Positions 11,992 through 23,957 of a DNA stretch of 64,000 bases are shown one piece after another. The stretch is from Nautilus pompilius. Its lineage: Eukaryota; Mollusca; Cephalopoda; Nautilida; Nautilidae. Position 1 is the stretch's first letter; each line of letters starts with the position of its first letter. The position numbers were made by a program, and so were the translations under genes. Location of the stretch: the NCBI GenBank assembly GCA_018389105.1, contig JACATO010001431.1, forward strand, positions 157,501 to 221,500, read 5' to 3'. The notes beneath the pieces were generated by a model. The model saw only the letters and a program-made list of their open reading frames with translations. It had not been told where the DNA came from and searched no databases.

Positions 11992-13648
11992 CTGGCAGTA
12001 AAGCCAAACCTTAGTATAACCATTTTTTTGTTGTTGTTGCTGTTCAGAGCTGTTATTATTACTGTTAGCTGACCAGTTAGATTAAGTACACTTTTAATTT
12101 TGCTACGAATATGAAGTAAATTATTTGTAAATCTGTTTAGATATGTCTCCCGTATTCACCACTAATTACACTAGCTACTTACATGCCACTTTTCGTATTC
12201 TTAATTCAGCTATATATCGTGACTAATGCTAATATCCAAATAATTACAAGATGTAAATGGAGTCAGAAGATCGTCTAATCTGATACGTAAGCAAACTGAT
12301 GCGGCTACACCCTGGCATCGCTATCCTCTTTGAAAGCTTTTAAAAATTTCTGTAAGAGCTGTCAAAGGCTACGATTTGGGCTGAAGAATGATCCCAACCA
12401 AATGATACAAAAGCTAAGCTGACGAACCTAGAAATGGGCTTCAGCAGAAAATCCTGACCTTTTCTCTGATTTTGTGGCCATTTAATTTATTAAACTAAAC
12501 ACTGTCAGGTCAAGTCTTCATTTACTGCTCTGTATAAGTCTTAAGTTTCGTGTGTTGTCTCCATAGCAAAACATTTGCAATACAAAGTTTCCTTCCAAAT
12601 TTAGGATCATCATTTCCGTTATCCTCTTTAACAGAGAACGTCAGGCAAAACCCGAATAGGCTTTTATCTTAAAAAGTCTCTTGCAGCTTTACTCTTGTAC
12701 GCGCGGTGTTTTTAATAGAAATATTTAAAGAGTAAAGAAATGTGCACCTCTAATCTCTTGTTTTCTAAAGTCCAGCGAATAGAAGTTGGTGGCGGAAGTT
12801 GCTGCATTAGTGTTTCCGGTCTGCTCCACTACGTACGCGCCTCATTATCTCACTCGAGCTCCGTGGACTTCCGGAGGTGAGGTCTTTCTGACCAAGTCAA
12901 GGAGTTTAGCTGAAGTGGCCAAAACGCCGCCGAAACAAACTTTCCCATTCTCTTTTCCGACTTATCCGCTGTATTGGAGTTTTGCTCTTGACCAAAAGTC
13001 GGTTGGCTTGCGGAGTTTCAGACGGCAGCGAGGAGAGAAGTAGGAGGGGGGTGTGCCTTTCATGTAGACAGAGTTACACTGGTGATCCAGAGATGCTTAG
13101 CACGAGCTCCACTCATTAGAGTCAGGTGGCGCTGGCTCCCACGACCCCAGAGCCACCCGCGATTGCTCTCAGCACTTAGAGTCTGAATAAACACCACGTA
13201 GGTAAATAATGGCTACAAGTCAAGAACTGTAAAGTTTTAATAAAATGCCATGGTTGCAATTAATTTATTTCTCAAAATAATTTCTAAACAAATTAACGCG
13301 AGAACTCTCCTGTGAAGCAGAATCCAGTGGAAAGTGATAGTTCAGCTGGAGAAACTCCGCGCGGCTATATTTGTCCTGTACAAGGTTAATTACCGTAAAA
13401 ATGCTAACCCATTGTGGATCTTATAAGAAAAAATAGCTTTATAATTAAAAAATTATAATAAATTGCTTGTAGTTATTTGGTCAACCGCATAATAAAACCA
13501 AGATGAAAAGTCCCTAATTAAGTTCAAAGTCAGGGTTAACGGAACTGACCCTTTACTCGCAGGGACCAATTACGAGGCTAGTGAATGTTCGCAGCCCCAA
13601 ACTCTGCCTACGGATGCCTGTAGATGCGTTTTCTGAAGAAAAAAAAGC
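11988..13648. other. No gene recognised
   Basis: The sequence is AT-rich with a moderately GC-rich stretch at 12.78-13.2 kb. No frame is supported by domains or paired splice sites. Confidence 0.35.
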
Positions 13649-13692
13649 AACAAAAAAAAAAAAAAAAAATAATAATAATAATAATAATAATA

Positions 13693-13744
<52 letters not shown>

Positions 13745-13771
13745 TAATAATAATATAATAATAATAATAAC

Positions 13772-13829
<58 letters not shown>

Positions 13830-13846
13830 TAATAATAATAATAATT
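13649..13846. repeat. Poly(A) followed by (TAA)n microsatellite
   Basis: A-rich runs at 13638-13668 lead directly into about 175 bp of TAA with frame slips. The A-run to TAA transition suggests the array grew from a retroposon-like poly(A) tail, but no element body was recognised upstream. Confidence 0.9.
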
Positions 13847-14366
13847 TTCGTTACAGATAAGAACCCAAACAGTAAATGTCATGTGACAGGTGCTCGGATA
13901 ATTATCAAAAGACACGGTTTTTTCCCTTTGTCTCACTAAACCGCAAGAGAATTATTCTGACCGTGTTGGGGTTGTTAAAGAGTTAATATGCAGCAGTATT
14001 TTGTTATCCGCCAGATGTTGTTGGTAGTTTTAGAAATGTAAAAAATATGTTTGTTTGCTTCCCCAAAAACTGTCTCGAAATGAATGAATAGTACGTAAAA
14101 CTACGTAACGCCATATTGTTTATTTTACTGATTTCCGAACTCTTTTTCTGTTTGGTTTTCCGGACAACCAATGGAACACAGTAGAACTGATGGGTGGCTG
14201 AGAGTTCTGCAGTGGATAAGAAGCCAGCTTCAGTCCATCACGGTCCGATCGTGACGTCGAGCAACTAGAGACTTCCGCGTAGAGAGACCACGGCGGTAGA
14301 AAGGGGCTCTCGCTGTCTGGCGCGGAAGCTGCACAAACAAATGGGCGACTGACTGCACCGATCGCC

Positions 14367-14594
14367 ATGGATGTGGCAGATCTCACCACCACCCCACTCC
14401 AAAAAAGGTCGACGCTCGGATCTATCGGGAAATCAAACGCCCTTCCCGAATTGGACTGGCACAAGACGTCCGTTAACATCTTAAGTGATTTGGAGGACCT
14501 ACCGATATCCGCGACAACTGCCCAGAGGCGGCTTTGCGATTCTGGATTGATGGGGGCGTGGTTCCGAGAAGAAGAATTTTGCTTTCTTGAAGAT

Positions 14595-14600
<6 letters not shown>
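14367..14600 (+). pseudogene. Possible Tc1-type transposase N-terminal fragment
   Basis: The frame at 14403-14585 reads RSTLGSIGKSN..., then LEDLPISATTAQRRLCDSGL, then MGAWF. This resembles the second helix-turn-helix of Tc1/mariner transposases (S-x-x-T-x-x-R-R-L-x-x-x-G-L pattern). It is cut off by the GA microsatellite starting at about 14599. No catalytic domain or inverted repeats are present. The call is tentative and short. Confidence 0.25.
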
Positions 14601-14637
<37 letters not shown>

Positions 14638-14781
14638 TGACGTCATTACAGAGAGATATGACGTCATTACAGAGAGATATAACGTCATTACAGAGAGAGA
14701 TGACGTCATTACACAGAGAGAAATGTGACGTCATTACAGAGAGAGATGACGCTATTACAGACGCACAGAGAGATATGACGT

Positions 14782-14852
<71 letters not shown>

Positions 14853-14868
14853 GAGAGAGAGAGAGAGT
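14599..14868. repeat. GA microsatellite with CRE-octamer insertions
   Basis: GA runs flank six copies of GAGAGATATGACGTCATTACA and its variants. Five exact TGACGTCA sites are counted (14638-14783), plus AACGTCA and TGACGCTA variants. This is the reverse orientation of the TAATGACGTCATATCTC unit at 11.5 kb. Confidence 0.9.
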
Positions 14869-17800
14869 TCCGATTTCAGATTAAGGGCTATCGCTATTAG
14901 ACTCCAGAACCGTGGGACAGAGTGCTCGGGCCCTATGATTATTGACGAGTCGGACTTCTGGCCGGTAAAGATTCGGTGAATAATTCCATTGGAACTGAAT
15001 CAAACTGACATACAAAGGGGGCAGCGGGTCCGTCATGGCATTCGGTTGTTTCTCCCGAAAAGAGATAAACCTTACTTATCGCATCCAGAGAATAGCGGAT
15101 CGGTAAGTTAACTTGGACATTTCGACCAATATAGAAGAACCATATTCTGAAAAATGCCATTCTAACACGATAACGATTTGACCCATTCGGCCGCCGTCAT
15201 CATCATCAGGCGGCATCTCGCACTCGCAGGTAATAAAAGTGACCGGCTGGAAGCCATTATTTTAACCGAATAAACAGAATCTATGGAAGGATGTAGACAA
15301 AGATGTCAAGACGATAAAAGATCAGAAATTTGGATCAATTCTCCTAAATTATTCTGCCGACTTGGGCCGATATTTGCACAGACCGGTGCATAGGCGCTGC
15401 CAGACTGTAATAGATGTTTATGACTATACGACTAAACGCTAATTCTTCCTTGATCTGCTTATCTCATGTAATTTCTAAAAATTGAATTTTTTTTTTTTGG
15501 ACAGGATTTCGAAAATGTTTGATTCGTTGTTGAACTTTTATCTGTTACTATACAAGAAGAAAATGTTGTTGACCGGGTATAATTAATGCAGGCAGACATT
15601 ATTCTATAGAGGAAATGACTATATGTATACACGTGCCAAACAAAGTCAAATTACCATTTATTTCTGTCCACAAACAACGCCCAGGTACTTGGATAATTTG
15701 AAGAAAGCAGAATACACGCATTCATTCCACTTATAAAATAAATGCTCGAATATTTCCATATATACAGAATCAATGAGAAACATCGATGTAGTACAAAGAA
15801 GATACAACACAAATGTTTTATAGCAGCCTGGGCTGCTCGTCAGCAGCAGTTCTGAATCTACAGATGTGCCGCCAATGCAATCTAGATTGGGTTTATTTCT
15901 CTTGATGGGTATAAGCGCATGTAGAGGTTTTCCAAAAGCAAGTATATAAGCCATCGTGTCGCAAAGCTTGCTTAGAGGTCACAATTCAAAGTTGTATGTC
16001 GCTCGACTCTAACCGCTCCGAGTTGTTTGGGTGAAGCCGTTCGAGAACAGCCAGCTTTCTAAAGGGTGTCGAGTGAGTGCCAACACCCTTCCCGATAATG
16101 AGCCCTCCTGACACAGCATTACAAAATATAAACCCAGATTTAGACTGATCTGAATGTGGTAGGTAAGCGGTACATAGCTAAGGTCTTTTTTTTTCTAATT
16201 AAAAAAAAATGACGGTAACGAGAAGTAGCGGCTAGTGAGAAGGAACACGATAAATTGTTTCCTCTTGCACATATGTTCGAATGAGTCATCTGTAACCCGG
16301 AAGCAGAGGCATTACAGTGTGGGAGTTCCTATGCCGGTGTCATAAACAACCGATAAACTACAGTGATTCCATCGGTTCTCATCAGATGAGGATACTTTAT
16401 ATAATTACAGAAATACCCCCCAAAAAGGCAAAAGAGGAAACAAGCAGCTTTCATCTTTTACGACGACGCGTAAATACGACGTAACACTGAATTTGGGATA
16501 TTTTAATTTTTCTTATGGTATCATTAAAATCCCCTTTCCACAACTTCTGTGAATTTTTTAGGAGTAGTGTAGAAACTGGACTCAAATCTACCTATGGCTG
16601 GATGCTACCATGTTATCCAGGAGAAACATATATACTAGTTTCTGATTATAAATAGCATAGTTTTTATTAGAAAACCCAGATCTTTGCCACTTCATCACAA
16701 GAAACTCACTCCAACTTTTTTTTTCCATTGAGCTACTAATTAGTATGCAACTTTTTTGTTTTCTTTTTAAAATTAAAGTACAACGATTATCGGATTAAAT
16801 CCAAGCAGAAGGGCTATAGCAAGAAAGAACTGACATCGTTGGATATGTGGTTCCTTGAGGGAGGAAATATTGTGTGGGAAAATGTATAGGAATCAGATTT
16901 TTAGCTATTGAAGGCGACTCCATGCAGTAGATCGCAGCTCGACTTCATCCCTCAGAAGAACCTGTATGCAAGACTCTGAGGAGGATGTGCGAAACTGGAT
17001 CTGTTTGGCAACAGACGGTCGGGAATAAAGACCAGACTCTCCAGAAAGTGATGTTAAGTATCTCAGGGTTTGTTCTCTACGCGATAGACGACGAACCGGA
17101 AGGGATCTTGCAGATGAACTAGCTGTAAGTACAGGCGAACGCATATTGGTGCCAACTGAAGACAAACGGCAGAGACGAAATGAGCAGTCGAATAACCAAA
17201 TTGGAAGAAAGAGCTCTTCGTAGTGAGCCTACGTTGGAACTATTTGGCAATAATCAACGGCAGTTTGTTCGAAGGAGGCCCGGGAAACGGTATAGGCTCT
17301 CAGTTGCAGGTATCATCATCTGTGCACATTCTATGTGCGTTTCCAGAATTATTTCCGATACGGTATATATCATTATAGGGACCAGATATTTCGGATGTAA
17401 ACACTCTTACTTTCAACAGTATTTATAAATCTCTGTCGTAATCGTTTCGATATCATCACCAGTTCGTGGAATATAATTATGGGGAAAGTCATCCTAAGAA
17501 TTTGGGAAGTGCAGAGCTTGTGGTGATGTATGTATGTACGCCTGGCTGCGATCGTTTGGCCCTTAGATGTTAACCTGATGATCAAATGGGGCCGGAAGGG
17601 GCGGATCCGCAACCGGAAGAATCTGATTTATCTCCCTCTAACGGCACGAGCTCCGAACCCGCTGTGCTTGATAAGGGGTCGCTATGGCAAATCCCGTCGG
17701 TATTCCTCCTGACGCATGTTTCACTACCCGGAAGGGCGTCGGTCTTCATCTGCTGCTGGCGCCATCGTCCGTCGTCATGGTGATGATGATGGTACACCAG

Positions 17801-19382
17801 CTCTCAGAGGCAGCCCATTCTGTACGTGCCTCAATGACGACAAAACCGCTTGGGGCAGGAAAGAGATCGGCGACACGTGTAAGAAGACGGTCCCCTCCAC
17901 CGGCACATATTTTTGGCACCATGCGGTAACAGAACGTATCTATAACAGAGACTGTGATCCGATATGTAAACCAAAGGATCGAGTTTGACCTGAATGACTC
18001 AAACTGCTTCCAGTTCTTTTGTCATCACGTCCATTAACAAAATATCAAGCACTCGTAAATCCGTCCTGTTCTGGCAGGCCAGCCCCTTCCTTCCTGCATG
18101 GAAACTACCGGAAAGTTTAGGCTATTTGCGTATGAAACGTATTCAGGTGTCACCTTCTGTAAACCATTCTAAATTACGAGTGTTTAGAGACAAGGGTGAA
18201 CTTTAACTCGAGTTGGCTACTTCACGAGGGACGAACCTGGACCATGAGATCTGTTTACCTACAACCGCCGACTACAGGGCGCTGTTTGAGCTGGTCAAAT
18301 AACAAAAACCTCCGGCGCACCAGTCTGCAGCAAAGATGAAACCCGGAGTCAGCCGGTTACCACTTCCCCGGTGTTCGCCTCACAGCAGCCAGCCAGGAGA
18401 ATGATCAAGGCCTGAAATCGACATTAAAGATGGTGGTGGGAACGTGCCCCGGCATCAGAATGGAGGGGAGCTTGCCAAAGCTAAATTTATGCTGAGTAGC
18501 CGCCGTCGGTTGGTGACTTGTAATCGTCGCCCGTTTCTAGGAGACCTCGTCTCAACAGAAAACAGTGCAGATATTCTGGGAACGGCAATTGCTTGTTACA
18601 TAACAGCAGCTTGTCCTCCGCGCTTTCCTCGTTAGATCGATCGATTACTTGATATTGTTTATATTGCGAAAAGCAAAAAAAAACAACAACCTCACTTAAA
18701 ACGCCAATCGATGTGTGATTACTAATGTATGCAAATTATCATGGATTTAAGGGATCTCGGCTTTTCATGCCAACTAAGAAGATGATATCTCAGCTGGAGT
18801 CACGCGGTTCTGTTCGTACCGTTGCCGTGGCAACCTTGTAGGGTTATCGGGCACGTGAAACGGCTCTCTGCCAGAACCGAGTAATTCTACTTCCAATGGA
18901 CAGGATGCAATGCCATAGGGATTCTGCTGACGTCTCCCCTAATTTATCCTCTTTGGCATCTTTGTCGCCGAAAACCTATCACCACCTACCTGGATCATTC
19001 GACAGGCTGTGTTCAGACTACGTTCCAAGTTTGAGGATATTTGGAAGAGAAGTCCGTCCATACGTTTACTGCTTAACTTAATTACACGCAATGGTTTACT
19101 GTTTGCGTGATTTCGATCTAAGGGGAATAAATGCGTTTTGTTGACAAGCTACAGTTGTTTCCCCTGTAAAGACGATAGAAATGTTCGCATTATTCTGGCC
19201 CCATTTCTTCTACATAAATGCTAAAATGTAAGCCAAAAAAGGCAAGAAAGTACAGATTTTTTTTTTAAAATGAAAGATAATAATACTAAATATTTTAAAT
19301 TAAAAAAAATAGATTTAATTATTCCATCTTCGAACTCTCCTGAATTTTTGGAGATTTACATGTCCACCAATAGTTTCAGGCA
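14869..19382. other. No gene recognised
   Basis: The region mixes AT-rich sequence with a GC-richer block at about 17.5-18.6 kb. Open frames there overlap in several frames on both strands with no domain or splice support. A sharp donor-like CTCGCAG|GTAATA lies at 15226, without a convincing exon before it. Confidence 0.35.
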
Positions 19383-19455
<73 letters not shown>

Positions 19456-19459
19456 TATT
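19383..19459. repeat. (ATT)n microsatellite
   Basis: Nearly pure ATT for about 75 bp. Confidence 0.95.
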
Positions 19460-21766
19460 AATTAAACAGTATTAATTAAATGATTTGTATCTAGCTTGGA
19501 AGCTCGAAGGAATTAATAAAGTTGCCCTTATTATTGATTCCACCAAATAACTGAAGTGTCTGCTTTATTGGTTCGTCTAGTTGCTGAACAATAGAAGACC
19601 GACTTGAGCATGCGCATTACGCCTTAGCAACACGAACAGACATGGCTGAACCCGGTTGGGGAGAGGGCATCTCTAAAGAATAGGCAACCGGAAAACAGTA
19701 TAGATATATAAATATCAAACGATGATCTATATTTGCGTTATGTTCAATAACCGGCACGATCGTTTCACGGCGCATTACTCAAATTTGTTAAGGTTCCGAT
19801 GAGTTTCAACAAACGGTGAATATTACATCCAATACTGGTACAAATTACCCCTAATCTCCTCTTTGGGATCCTTGGCCAGCCTCGGTGTGACCGAATTTCG
19901 TCCAGTGCGCCAAGGTTTGGGAGGAACATGAATACACGGCCACCTGATTTCCCCTTAAACGTCAGACCTCTAACGCCACACAAAACCCGCCAGAGGGAGC
20001 AGCTCAAAGTCAGGTGGTAGGCGATCAAAGCGTAAACCAGGAAGTCATTTCTAGGGCCGCGAACTTGGCATCAGTCGTTTTGGTAGTGCTGTTGAACGAC
20101 ATGATAGGGGCCGATCGAAGGGAACAACGGACAGCCGGAGTCGCTTGTCCAGGAATCGTTTCCGGACAGCAAATTAGTTGAAATCTGACCGTCAAATGCC
20201 AGTGTCTCAACACAAACTGTGAGTCAGCGGATCCCTAAGAGGGGTCCGTGAAAGAGACGAGGTTTAGTTCAGACTGGGAACCAATGGAACGAAGCAACAG
20301 AAGGCGGACGCATTTGGAACCTTCCAAGAAGAAAAGAACATCGGAGTAGCCTGGTACAGGCTGCTCAGCTGGTAGCCAAAAGGAGAAAGCCACACGATCG
20401 CTGGGGATCTGATTTCGCTGAGCGGTCGGTTCTCGGCGGAGATGATCCACGAAAAGGCGAGTGAGATATCGCTTTCGGACAACACGATCCGGCGTAGGAT
20501 TGCCGATATCTCTACCGACTTGTGCAAGAGATGAAAGGATCCTCTCTTTTCTCGATACAAAAACTCGACGAAACAACAGATCGGACGCCGCGGATCCATT
20601 TTCAACGGCAGCATTAAAAGAAAATGGGGCGGGGGAGGGTTCCTCTTTTTGCCACAGTTTCCAAACGACGTCCAAATGCTTCCGATACGATGGATATTGC
20701 ATCCGGGTGGTTGAGCCAAGACATAAAGCAGGAAACGGTTATCAGCCGGCTCGTCTGCAGGGACCTGTGGATCCGCTGGTAGAGGAATGGGACAAGCTAG
20801 TCCGGATCTCGAAATTCGAAGAATCATCAGGATCACCGGCGGACGCGGACGCAAGGTTTGCCACCTACGCCAGAAGTTCTCTCACGCGAAGCAATTAACG
20901 AATGTTTGCTTAAATTAAATTACCCCCCGTGATACCTGACAACGTCCGTGCGACATGGGCGCTGAGCCGGCCGATCCTCTGCAGTTCTCCAGTGGTTCGG
21001 TATATTTGGAATGGCAGTTAAGCAGGATTTAAAGGCGAGCGAAAAACAGTCGCTCTCGGACACCTCCTCCTGGCTTAGCGGACCACCACCCTGACCGATC
21101 AGATCCCCTCTCTCTGATGAACGACAGCTCTGCCTCCGAGATGTCGTCCCCAAAGTATCCGTTAGTGCTGACTGCTACAGATCTTCCCTTCGAACGTACC
21201 GCAGAGAGGGCAATATTACATAAAAATTAAATGAAGCGGGAGAAAAATAAGGAAGGAAGTTAAAGAAACCGGCTGAAGTACCAGCGCTGTAACAAAAATC
21301 AGTTTGTATATAGTACCCACAGTTATCTCCCCTCTAGTATGTCGGTTTTATATGTAATGCTACAGTGCGCGCCTCTCCCTGCTCACCGTATTGTCCCAGA
21401 ACTCTACATCCTCGGTTGCCAAGTCTGATAGTGGATAGAGCTGTAACAATTAGTCCTGCGCCAGGAGAACGATTTCTTTTGATGCAGGGATTGCACTGTT
21501 TATCTATACATAAATATCTGGTTTTGATGTTTTAAAAACACTTTATGTATAGTTAGAAGGCTTGTTTAAAGGCGGATATCGTCTAGCGAGCGATATTTCA
21601 GCGAGAGGACGCCCCGCGACCTCACACAGCCGGGTCACTAGGCCACGGTATAAACCGGACAAACAAACAAGAAATCCGATTAGCGACCCCTGGCGACAGG
21701 TTCGTCACTCCGACAATCATCGTAAGCACGTGACTTTCATCACAGCCGGTTGTGGGGGGGCAGCGA
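19460..21766. other. GC-richer block without a recognised gene
   Basis: Open frames of up to 196 codons occur on the minus strand between 20.2 and 20.9 kb, but several overlap on both strands. Their residue content (serine/arginine/proline rich, few conserved-looking motifs) fits GC composition better than coding sequence. Confidence 0.35.
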
Positions 21767-21778
21767 GAGAGAGAGAGA

Positions 21779-21812
<34 letters not shown>
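21767..21812. repeat. (GA)n microsatellite
   Basis: A GA run of about 45 bp with one TGGA interruption. Confidence 0.9.
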
Positions 21813-21813
<1 letters not shown>

Positions 21814-23088
21814 CTTCAGCTTTAAAAAAAAAAATGTATTCCTCTCCGTAATAGCGAAGTTAAAAGGAAGGAAAAACCGGAATTCGAGGCTAGTCTAACC
21901 GGACCTTGGTTCCTGGCCGGGCGCCGCTTGACGGACCAGGAGTCCGACTCCCTGGTTGTAGTTCTCCGTCACCTCTGTTCTACGTTCACCAGACGAATCG
22001 ACCGGGCTGCGCAGCACAGATACTCTAGAACATCTCGGCGCGGACCGGCGTCGTCACGGTTCTCGCGGATTCCATGTCGACGATGGCTCGGCGATTTGTC
22101 AGGAAACCGAGTTCTAATAGTCAGCCGCTGTATCAGCTTAGCCGTTTTTAACCCTTCCCTGGTTTGCTGCCCCCCGAGCGTCATCAGGTCAGCCTAGCAT
22201 GTCCCGGTTTGGCTGCGTTCTGATTTATTGGCTTATTCCTTCCGTTCTCACCTTGACACTGACGTAAATTTACGTATTGCGATGATCAACATCGGAGAAT
22301 GAAGAATGACGGACCTTGCCATATTAATTTTGACACCCCGCACCACATAAATGGATGTAGTGTGCACTGTCGCCACCAGGGCGAAAGTGGGCGGATCCGG
22401 CGGCATTTGTCTCTTTTCCAGCAGTTCAGAATCCAAGACTCGACAAGATGGTGCCGCCACTACTCGCCACGTCCGCGCACATCGTCAAGATTCTTATGCA
22501 GAAATCGCAGAAATAAGCCGAAAAGTGGTCCAGCTTTATCTCCCCTGATTTGCCTACAGAGTGCGCGTAGCACGTAAAAGAAATTCCTCTTCTATCCAAG
22601 AGAAGTCTAACGGCCTTGGTAGGAAAACGAGATTCGAGTGACGCCAGCGTGCACTCTTCTTCTCCGGCAAGTTTAAGTAGTTCACTCCTGGAAGCGGCAC
22701 TCGAGTTTGGAGAAAACCTAATAAAAACCTTCAACCCGCAGTCATATATGGCAACTGGAGCGTGGCATGGTAGAGAGACAATTGTTGCTTGTCCAACATC
22801 CCAGTTGCCATTTTTAAAGACCATCCCCCTACGGTTATACCATCTAGGTGAACCGAGATTCGATACTCGTATTTTCCAGGAGGATAGATAGCGTTGCCGC
22901 CATAGGCTCTTGTTTGACCACAGCCTGGAAAAGAAATCAAGGCCATTGAACTTCTACCTTAAGTAACTTAAAGTCCTGGTAGGAATCCGATCGAGCCCCT
23001 GTGGGAGTATTTGGATTTTCATCGGAAAACAAACAACCCATCAACGTCTCTCCAAGATGATGGAAATAAAGGAACCTGTAGTACCAAG
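21813..23088. other. No gene recognised
   Basis: The composition is GC-richer and short frames overlap on both strands. No domain, RNA gene or element was identified. Confidence 0.35.
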
Positions 23089-23351
23089 GCCGGATTAACA
23101 GATAAGCCAAGTAAGCTGCAGCTTAAGGCCTCACATTAATAGGGGCCCTCTAAAAGTTACTAATACCACCTACAATAATTTAAACCTGTTTTTGATAAAA
23201 AAACAATATTCTTTTTTGTTGCATTTTACCTGTAAATATTTTATTATTTTGTACATTGCTTTTCATATTAAAATATACAAAACTGTCTTTTAATTTTTTT
23301 TTTAATGATACGGGGCATAGCTAGGCCCTGATGTTCTCTTAATCCGGCCCC
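23089..23351. mobile_element. Probable MITE (inverted repeat GGCCGGATTAA)
   Basis: The left end is AGGCCGGATTAACAGATAA and the right end, read in reverse, is GGGCCGGATTAAGAGAACA. The 11-bp core is perfect and further matches follow. Next to it is AAGCTGCAGCTTAAGGCCTC and an AGGGGCCC block, the style of hAT-type non-autonomous elements carrying GGCCGGATTAAG-like ends. The interior is AT-rich without coding capacity. I could not confirm an 8-bp target duplication, so class and exact ends are uncertain. Confidence 0.5.
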
Positions 23352-23660
23352 CGTGTAACACGGATAGAGGTTCTTTCCGTGAAAGGGAGCCCGGACGAGC
23401 ATCAACACAGACAGTCTCGCTCTGCTGCTTGTCTCTATTCGCCGTTTTTCGCTAATAAGCTGCAACAGAATGTTGTCAAATAATTATTGCAGGGTACTGT
23501 ATATATATATATATATGCATTAGGTCAGAACGGTTTTATAAATTAGACTTAAAAATTTCGATAGAAATACGCCGCATATTTTTGCGCCATGGAATAGAGT
23601 CTGGAATAGTACATAAAGACATCATCATCAACAACAACAACAACAATGCAGTTGTCCCGG

Positions 23661-23670
23661 TATATAAAGG
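23661..23670 (+). promoter_or_regulatory. TATA-box-like sequence
   Basis: TATATAAAGG in the context CCCGGTATATAAAGGGAG is a close match to a metazoan TATA box. It lies 45 bp before an ATG (23706) that opens a frame with a coding-like look. A pyrimidine-rich stretch CTTTTCCTTCTTAG at about 23681-23694 is at the right distance for initiation, though it could also be an acceptor. Function is inferred only. Confidence 0.3.
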
Positions 23671-23705
23671 GAGTCGGTGACTTTTCCTTCTTAGGGGGCT
23701 TTTCA

Positions 23706-23957
23706 ATGAGTGACCTTATTACTGCTGAACAAACAGCCTTTCACCGGGCTCATGGTGGTGTTCACGAGTGCTGGGGGGGAGAAAGCCGGCCGAGGAATTA
23801 CTGTTAAGAACGTTTAGCAGACGGAGAGGCGAGCAAAGAGGACCTGAAGGTTCTGCAAGAGAAGTACATCGCCACTGGCGCCAATATGGCCATGTTGTTA
23901 TTTCGGTACTTTCGATGTTTTAGAATTAGAATATACTGGTCTTAGATATTCTTTTGA
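23706..23957 (+). pseudogene. Coding-like reading frame interrupted by one in-frame TAA
   Basis: From ATG 23706 the frame reads MSDLITAEQTAFHRAHGGVH, then ECWGGESRPRNYC, then a TAA at 23805. In the same frame it continues ERLADGEASKEDLKVLQEKY, then IATGANMAML. The second part has protein-like composition. A seven-G run before the stop could mark an indel. It may be a small degraded gene, a pair of exons, or chance. No family was recognised. Confidence 0.25.

Noticed and set aside
20235..20854. 155- and 196-codon minus-strand frames in a GC-richer block
   Set aside because: They overlap each other and a 145-codon plus-strand frame, and show no domain, signal or splice boundary.
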